Source: Leptolyngbyaceae cyanobacterium CSSed165cm_216
GTDB taxonomy: Bacteria; Cyanobacteriota; Cyanobacteriia; Phormidesmidales; Phormidesmidaceae
Assembly: GCA_007135385.1 (NCBI GenBank)
Contig: SLIY01000063.1
Location: forward strand, 1 to 18,660
Direction of reading: 5' to 3'
Length of the DNA stretch: 18,660 nt
Made by a program: the position numbers and the translations under genes
Shown here: positions 13,931 through 18,660 of the stretch, one piece after another
How the letters are laid out: every line of letters begins with the position of its first letter
Numbering within the stretch: the stretch's first letter is position 1
The notes under the pieces: generated by a model
Seen by the model: only the letters and a program-made list of their open reading frames with translations
Databases searched by the model: none
Told to the model about the DNA's origin: nothing

Positions 13931-14548
13931 CTAGGCGGAGGTCAAAATTCCAGTCAGACACTGAAAGAGTTCTTCCAGGTCGGCGGGCACTCGGTACAGG
14001 TTCAGGTCTTGCTCGATCCGCCGTTGCTGGCGATGCAGCCGCCCGAACTGCCACACATCCCCCGTGGAAACCGCACCGTAGAGCAGCGGTTCCTCTGAGT
14101 TGGTCCAGCGGTCTAGGGCAATCAGTTCGACGGCAAGTTGGGTGAACCCCCGCGCCAGGTCAGCATTTTTAGCCTCAATAATGAGCAGACTGCGATCGGT
14201 ATGTAGATAGTAGTCAAGGGAACCCTTGAGCTGCTCGGAGACGTTAACAGAGTACTCGATGCGCAGCTGAGCTTGGGTCTGGTCAATGAGTGCCAGCACG
14301 ATGGGCGAAATTAAAATTTCCCGGCGGGCGGCTTCGCTGGTGAGGCTGACGTAGGGCAGGCGGCCCTGGAGGCTACTTTTGAGCGCCACAATTTGACTAA
14401 CATTACCATTGGCATTTGGCAGTGTCAGCGATCGCCGCTCCAGGGTGACACCAAACTCCGCCAGAATGTCATCTGGCTCGTAGGCCATTTCAAAATAGTT
14501 GCGGAAAGTGTAGGCTTTCCCTGGCTCTAGAATGCTGGCTTTAGTCAT
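13931..14548 (-). CDS. Stand-alone PD-(D/E)XK nuclease-like protein
   Basis: An uncharacterised protein of 205 residues that I do not recognise as a named family. The middle carries the layout of the PD-(D/E)XK fold: GSLDYYL with Asp112, a hydrophobic strand LLIIEAKN giving Glu125-x-Lys127, then GFTQLAVELIALD with Gln137 and Glu141, as in the QxxxE helix of many restriction-type nucleases. Glu98 (RIEYSV) could be the preceding helix or strand acid. No transmembrane segment or DNA-binding domain is visible. No methyltransferase or toxin/antitoxin partner lies next to it: the neighbours are the processing protease and an aminopeptidase. It may bind or cut DNA or RNA, but that rests only on the motif. 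ATG at 14548 has a weak AGG upstream. Confidence 0.75.
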   Translation of the reverse strand: MTKASILEPGKAYTFRNYFEMAYEPDDILAEFGVTLERRSLTLPNANGNVSQIVALKSSLQGRLPYVSLTSEAARREILISPIVLALIDQTQAQLRIEYSVNVSEQLKGSLDYYLHTDRSLLIIEAKNADLARGFTQLAVELIALDRWTNSEEPLLYGAVSTGDVWQFGRLHRQQRRIEQDLNLYRVPADLEELFQCLTGILTSA

Positions 14549-14672
14549 CGCAACCTACCCTGGGCTAACCCCCAGCTTAGCAAGTATGGCTGAGCATTTT
14601 CTCTGTAGCCCTCAGATACAGTAATTCTCAGTATGACTTGACTGATTGACAAAAGACCGATCAGGCTGAGCT

Positions 14673-14757
14673 TGTCGTTGCGCAAGCGACATGAAACACG
14701 CAGGGGCTCCCTGAGGGAGCAAGCCCGTTCACCCTTCGACAGGCTCAGGTCGAACGG
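14673..14757. repeat. Cluster of three REP-like hairpins
   Basis: Three inverted repeats lie within 85 bases: TGTCGTT/AAGCGACA-type pairing at 14673-14691; GCTCCC-TGA-GGGAGC at 14706-14720; and CCGTTC (14725-14730) with GAACGG (14752-14757), enclosing CCCTTCGACAGGCTCAGG. The last core resembles widespread bacterial intergenic repeats of the CCTGAGCCTGTCGAAGG type. The 252-base gap around it (14549-14800) has no credible gene. Confidence 0.65.
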
Positions 14758-14800
14758 CCAATTTACCAAAATGAGAATTGCTGCCTCAGATAGCTGCGGT

Positions 14801-17407
14801 TTACTTCGCTTTGGCCTCTAGGGCTTCCAGGCGACTTTTTAGCTCCTGATTCGTTTTTTTCAGCTCATCCACCTCCTGGGATAGCTTTTCCACCGCTTTG
14901 TCTTTGCCAATCGCCTTTTGCACCTGCTGCACGGCTTCCTGGGCGCGGCGGCGGACACGGCCGTCCGGGGTGTGGTCGGCCAGACTTTGCAGAATGCCGA
15001 TTGCCCGACTGGTCTCCATGGTGCCGAGGGCTGACACCGCCGATACCTGGGTGAGGAAGAAGGCTTCGCTGGCAATGGTGTCGAGCCGGTCTAGAATCCG
15101 CTCCACATTAGGTTTGCTCTGGCCTTTGGAAATAGTACCCAGGGCGCGAATAGCCGCCAGCCGCAGAGCTTGGGGGGTGCCAGCTTCGGTGTACTTCAGC
15201 ACCAGATCTAGAGCATCTTCTGAAGTTTTAAACTGGCTGAGGGCAGCGATCGCCCCCGATCGCACCACCTCATTCCAACCCTGACGTTCTTTTAGAATGC
15301 TCTCCAGCAGCTTTAGGGTCTTTTTATCCTTAGATTTGCCCTCCAGATCGGCGGCCCCGACTTTGCCCAGAGCACGAATGGCGTCGGCTTCAACGTAGTA
15401 GCTGGGGTCGCCCTTTTCGGCTACGCTCTTGAGAGCCTTATAGCTGTCGGCAGTTTTAACCTCTCCAAGGGCACCGACCACCGCCCGGCGCACCCGAGCT
15501 TCGGGATCTTTGAGCCCGTTCAACACCCCAGCCACAGCTTGGTCCAGTTTGACAGAAGCCAATTGCTCGGCGACTTCCACCCGCACCCCCCAAAAGGGGT
15601 CTGCGGTGAGAGCTTCGGTAAGGGCGTTGACCGCGTCTAGGTTACCTTTCTTGGCCAGGGCGATCGCGGCTTCAATCCGGGACAGGGGGTCGGGGTCATG
15701 GTGTAGCTGGGCCTTCAATTCGGCCATAGGATACTCTAGCTCCACCGTCTTCAGAGTGTGGTTGCCCAGATCAAAGCTAATGAAATCGGGCTTTTTATCT
15801 AGCGGAAAGAACAGCGCCTGCTCTCGCTCGTGGATCCGCACGGTGAAGGGTTTTACCTCCACCTTTTGGGTTTTGCCGTTGCTGACATAGCCAAAGCCAA
15901 TGGGAATGCGCAGATCAAACAGACCGCTGGTGCTGCTGGTATCACCATCTTTCGCCTGGGTTTGGGTGACGGTGACCTTGGCCAGGTTACTGTCGCCATC
16001 CCAGCTATAGGCCACCTTATAGTCGGGATGGCCGCCCCGCAGCACATACTGGTCAAACAGGGGCCGCAGGTTACGGCCAGTAGCTTTGTCGATCGCCCGC
16101 AATAGGTCAATGGTTTCTACGGTCTGGTGGGCGTTATCGTTGACAAAGGTCTGAATCGCCTGCCAAAACAGAGCGTCCCCCAGTTCGGCCCGAATCATGT
16201 GGTAAACACAGGCTCCCTTTTCGTAGATGTGGCGGTCATACAGCTCAATCGCCTCCCGATAAATGTGGGTAACCATGGGGCGGCGATAGCGGCTTTTGTC
16301 TTCGCTCAGGTAACTGCGGGCTTCCCCCAGCCGGTAATAGGCGGCATCATCGGGGCCGTACTCCTGCTCGGTCCACATCACCTCGGAGTAGGTGGCCATG
16401 CCCTCTTTCACCCAGGCGTGACTCCAGTGGTTGATCACCAGCAGATCCCCAAACCATTGGTGGGCCAGCTCGTGCACCACCAGAGATTCAGAGCTGCGAT
16501 TGTCCAGGGCAGCCCGCTCATCCAGCAGGCAGCGATCGGTGAGGATGGTCACCGAGGTATTTTCCATGCCACCAAAGATGAAGTCGGCGGCGCACACTTG
16601 GGCGTACTTGGGAAAGGCGTATTTGTAGCCGTACTTGTCGCTCAGAAAAGCCACCATGCGGGGGGTCTTGCCCATGGTGATCTGGCCCTGATCGCTGCGG
16701 CCTTGCTGCACATAGTAGGTGACGGGAATGTCTTGCCACTGGTCTTGGATGACGTCGAACTGGCCCACAGCCAGGGCCATCAGGTAGGTGGGGTGCACTT
16801 GCTGCTGGTGCCAGTGATAGATTTTGTGGTCGCCGTCTTCGCTGGTGTCCACCAGTTCACCGTTGGAGACCACTTGGTACTGGGCCGGAACCCGCACCCG
16901 AATTTCTGAAGTGGAGAGCATGCCGGGATAGTCGAAGCAGGGAAACCAGAAGCGAGAGTCTTCGTCTTCCCCCTGGGTCCATACCTGCACTGGCTTGTCC
17001 GGGTAGTGTTTGTCGGGGCCAATGAAGTAAAGGCCACGCTCCGGCTGGTCTAGGCGATAGGCAATGGTGAGGGTAAAGCTCTGCCCGGCGACGGTGGGTT
17101 TCTTTAACCGAATCTGCAGCTGCTCACCGTCGTAGTCAAAGGCTTGTTTGGCGCTGCCCACCTTCACCGACTCGATCTGCTGATTCACGGCGTCCAGGGT
17201 AAGACTATCGATGCGATCGCGCACTGGGTTAATCCGCATCTTGCAGGTGCCCTCGCAGGTCTTGGCCTCCAGATCCAGGCTCAAATCCAGGGCGATGTGT
17301 TCTACCTGTCCAGGGCGATCGGGGTTGTAGTGGGGCTTAGCCCCTGGCATCTCAAAGGACTTATAACCGTTGTTGTCATCCCGAAACAGGCGAAGGGCGG
17401 AGGGCAT
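14801..17407 (-). CDS. M1 family zinc aminopeptidase with HEAT-repeat tail
   Basis: A metallo-aminopeptidase that removes N-terminal residues from peptides. The 868 residues start with the beta-sandwich N-terminal domain and include QGEDEDSRFWFPCFDYP (145-161). The catalytic set is complete: the exopeptidase motif GGMEN (279-283), zinc ligands HELAH (312-316) and Glu335 in KEGMATY, and the transition-state Tyr395 in HIYEKGA. Residues about 562-832 form alpha-helical HEAT-type repeats (for example DPEARVRRAVVGALGEV and GRVRRRAQEAVQQV). The end, about 836-866, is a heptad-rich coiled coil (KLSQEVDELKKTNQELKSRL). A HEAT tail in place of the usual ERAP-type C-terminal domain suggests a protein-interaction role. 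No signal peptide is seen. ATG at 17407 has AAGG upstream. Confidence 0.94.
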   Translation of the reverse strand: MPSALRLFRDDNNGYKSFEMPGAKPHYNPDRPGQVEHIALDLSLDLEAKTCEGTCKMRINPVRDRIDSLTLDAVNQQIESVKVGSAKQAFDYDGEQLQIRLKKPTVAGQSFTLTIAYRLDQPERGLYFIGPDKHYPDKPVQVWTQGEDEDSRFWFPCFDYPGMLSTSEIRVRVPAQYQVVSNGELVDTSEDGDHKIYHWHQQQVHPTYLMALAVGQFDVIQDQWQDIPVTYYVQQGRSDQGQITMGKTPRMVAFLSDKYGYKYAFPKYAQVCAADFIFGGMENTSVTILTDRCLLDERAALDNRSSESLVVHELAHQWFGDLLVINHWSHAWVKEGMATYSEVMWTEQEYGPDDAAYYRLGEARSYLSEDKSRYRRPMVTHIYREAIELYDRHIYEKGACVYHMIRAELGDALFWQAIQTFVNDNAHQTVETIDLLRAIDKATGRNLRPLFDQYVLRGGHPDYKVAYSWDGDSNLAKVTVTQTQAKDGDTSSTSGLFDLRIPIGFGYVSNGKTQKVEVKPFTVRIHEREQALFFPLDKKPDFISFDLGNHTLKTVELEYPMAELKAQLHHDPDPLSRIEAAIALAKKGNLDAVNALTEALTADPFWGVRVEVAEQLASVKLDQAVAGVLNGLKDPEARVRRAVVGALGEVKTADSYKALKSVAEKGDPSYYVEADAIRALGKVGAADLEGKSKDKKTLKLLESILKERQGWNEVVRSGAIAALSQFKTSEDALDLVLKYTEAGTPQALRLAAIRALGTISKGQSKPNVERILDRLDTIASEAFFLTQVSAVSALGTMETSRAIGILQSLADHTPDGRVRRRAQEAVQQVQKAIGKDKAVEKLSQEVDELKKTNQELKSRLEALEAKAK

Positions 17408-17724
17408 GGGTCTGGACCTTAACGAGGGGGCAGCCTACTGACAAGGTCGCACCGAGGTGCGAGGCTAGGGAAGCATGAGGACGATATCACGATCGAGTCG
17501 ACCCGGCTAACACTACCTAATACAACAGATTAGCGCTTTTATGCAGAGGCTACACAACCAACCGGGACGACCCCTGAAATCTGCCCTCTGGGGTCGTTGA
17601 GCAGCCAGGAGGGGAGGTCAAAGAAAGCGATAATTTATCCTATGCAGGTGCTGGACGGTCTGGAGTCCAGGCCAATGCTTCCCAGCACTTTTTTCCTTTA
17701 GCACTTGATAAATGAGGTACGGCA
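17408..17724. other. Divergent intergenic region with hairpins
   Basis: This 317-base gap lies between the aminopeptidase (-) and the unknown 209-residue gene (+). It contains a near-palindrome TCGCAC/GTGCGA at 17447-17462 in the aminopeptidase leader, an 8-bp inverted repeat ACGACCCC (17567-17574)/GGGGTCGT (17590-17597), a possible -10 GATAAT (17629-17634), and a terminator-like structure at 17648-17694. No ORF is supported. Confidence 0.6.
17648..17694 (+). terminator. Intrinsic terminator or attenuator before the unknown gene
   Basis: GTGCTGG (17648-17654) pairs with CCAGCAC (17682-17688). The enclosed arm holds a smaller hairpin, CTGG-AGT-CCAG (17660-17670). A run of six T follows at once (17689-17694), as in a Rho-independent terminator. 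It ends only 30 bases before the GTG start at 17725, leaving little room for a promoter, so either attenuation of that gene or a short independent RNA is suggested. Confidence 0.65.
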
Positions 17725-18354
17725 GTGATTAGAACCAAACTGGTTGAGCTATCCACCTTAGACGCAGCGGCCTATCGCCAAAAGCTGAAAGGGGGCAAGG
17801 CGGGGATTGTGATCATGCGCTACGATACAGAGCAGCCTGGCTTGGCCTCTGTGAATCGCCGCACGGGGGAACCTGAGCCTTCGACCAATACCAACCTTGA
17901 GGTGTTTCCCCTCACCGCCTTTAAGGAGGCCATTGATCTCACATCCGGTACGCCCTACTCTCGGCGGGGGCCAGTGAAGCTGAGTAGCTATGAAGAATCA
18001 CCGGGCACCGAAGCGGAGACCCCAGAAGAACTGGCGACGGTGGACAGTGCCGAATATCAAGCGGTGGTGGATGCCTACACCAACAAAAAGGGGGAGCTAT
18101 CCTATGCCCTGCTCAACAAAGACTTTATTCAGTTTGCCAAGTCCAACCAGGTGGTGGCCGACATGGTAGCCAACCGCGCCTCGGTGGAGGCCATTCGCAA
18201 CCATGTGGTCAGAGTGAAGCTTGAGTCCCTAACGGGCAACCGAGATCTGACAGACGCTCAGATTCAGCGAATTGTGGACATGCTGGATGAGGTCAGCCCC
18301 AGGGGAGTCTTTCGGGAACTGAATGACGAAATCATTCGCATGCTCAGTCGCTAA
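17725..18354 (+). CDS. Conserved-looking protein of unknown function
   Basis: I do not recognise this 209-residue protein. It starts at GTG 17725 with GAGG eight bases upstream. The N-terminal third has strand-like segments (KAGIVIMRYD near 25-34; NLEVFPLTAF) separated by a polar region rich in Pro, Thr, Asn and Glu (PGTEAETPEE). The C-terminal half appears mostly helical (YQAVVDAYTNKKGELSYALLNK, FIQFAKSNQVVADMVA and later segments) and ends with DEIIRMLSR. It has no Cys, no transmembrane segment, no signal peptide and no obvious catalytic motif, so it is probably cytoplasmic and soluble. It is divergent from the aminopeptidase gene, behind a possible attenuator. Codon use and composition resemble the neighbours, which supports a genuine gene. 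Confidence 0.85.
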   Translation: MIRTKLVELSTLDAAAYRQKLKGGKAGIVIMRYDTEQPGLASVNRRTGEPEPSTNTNLEVFPLTAFKEAIDLTSGTPYSRRGPVKLSSYEESPGTEAETPEELATVDSAEYQAVVDAYTNKKGELSYALLNKDFIQFAKSNQVVADMVANRASVEAIRNHVVRVKLESLTGNRDLTDAQIQRIVDMLDEVSPRGVFRELNDEIIRMLSR

Positions 18355-18660
18355 CAATGCCGAGGATGAAAAAACTGGTACTCTCCGGCGGCAGTAAACC
18401 GATTATGGGCTAATGTGGAAACCCCTTTGTGTCATGGGATTCCTGTCATCCTTATGCCTGCTTATGTAAGTACATGGACACAATGACTGACTGATCCTTG
18501 ATCCGGCCTTCGACTCCGCTCAGGCCTCGCCGACTCCGCTCAGGCCTCGCCGACTCCGCTCAGGCCTCGTCGCTGGTTGAGCGGAGTCTAAACCAGCCAC
18601 GTTGAGCCCTTTATTTTTGTCCACCTCCTTACTAGAAACCCCGACTGGCAGGAGAGACGG
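18355..18660. other. Non-coding right end of window
   Basis: This 306-base stretch has no credible ORF. It carries the 20-bp tandem repeats and hairpins at 18511-18596 (separate entry). No terminator is evident directly after the unknown gene, and no start of a further gene is visible before the edge. Confidence 0.6.
18511..18596. repeat. Three exact 20-bp tandem repeats plus inverted copy
   Basis: The unit CGACTCCGCTCAGGCCTCGC occurs at 18511-18530 and 18531-18550, and again at 18551-18570 with only the last base changed. GACTCCGCTCA of the third unit (18552-18562) is followed by its reverse complement TGAGCGGAGTC (18578-18588), an 11-bp stem. CTGGTT (18573-18578) also pairs with AACCAG (18591-18596). 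The core resembles the dispersed CCTGAGCGGAGTCGAAGG-type repeat. Confidence 0.85.

Noticed and set aside
14545..14769. 74-residue minus-strand ORF upstream of the PD-(D/E)XK gene
   Set aside because: It runs through the REP-like hairpins (its FDLSLSKGE stretch is the repeat translated) and has no family features, so it is not a credible gene.
16127..16909. 260-residue plus-strand ORF antisense to the aminopeptidase
   Set aside because: It is a mirror of the GC-rich codon pattern of the minus-strand gene, whose catalytic motifs prove the coding strand.
13931..17407. A defence island around the PD-(D/E)XK gene
   Set aside because: Only one nuclease-like gene is present and its neighbours are housekeeping proteases; no further defence genes are visible.
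18511..18570. Possible CRISPR array
   Set aside because: The three 20-bp units are directly contiguous with no spacers, and no cas genes are in the window.

Overview
The window looks like about 18.7 kb of chromosome from a cyanobacterium, probably a filamentous Leptolyngbya/Nodosilinea-type lineage, though the genus is inference. The grounds are: a PetH-type ferredoxin-NADP reductase; frequent HIP1 octamers (GCGATCGC, for example at 1175, 8252, 12228 and 15660); a cyanobacterial rplI-dnaB gene pair whose DnaB carries an intein; a carboxyl-terminal processing protease; a Uma2 (DUF820) gene remnant; and period-8 C-rich repeats. Genes are moderately GC-rich and mostly single transcription units. 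The exception is one clear operon.

Layout from the left. The catalytic part of petH runs off the left edge (1-924). A strong intrinsic terminator follows, then homoserine dehydrogenase (hom, 1251-2597). Next is a convergent pair that shares a TTAA stop overlap: a glycerophosphodiester phosphodiesterase (+) and a geranylgeranyl-reductase-family flavoprotein (-). A frameshifted Uma2 gene (4874-5531) lies between a G-rich and a C-rich low-complexity tract in opposite orientation. The operon at 5808-8560 encodes a NikL/CbiL-like membrane-anchored protein, CbiM, CbiQ and CbiO. This is an energy-coupling-factor nickel/cobalt importer without CbiN.

From 8688 the minus strand carries dnaB, interrupted by a 416-residue intein with a LAGLIDADG endonuclease, and upstream of it rplI (L9). 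A small LapA-domain membrane protein (+) diverges from rplI. Then, all on minus, come an S41 processing protease, a stand-alone PD-(D/E)XK-like protein, a cluster of REP-like hairpins, and an M1 aminopeptidase with a HEAT-repeat tail and terminal coiled coil. Divergent from the aminopeptidase is an unrecognised 209-residue protein (17725-18354), preceded by a terminator/attenuator only 30 bases before its start. The window ends in non-coding DNA with three exact 20-bp tandem repeats.

Most genes are core metabolism or housekeeping. The accessory signals are the DnaB intein, the decayed Uma2 gene with its flanking repeats, the orphan PD-(D/E)XK protein, and several REP-like palindromes. I found no CRISPR array, phage, transposase, tRNA or rRNA, and no wholly new multi-gene system. 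The best leads are the intein insertion site, the His-leading NikL-like protein, the leader of the unknown 209-residue gene, and the orphan nuclease-like gene.
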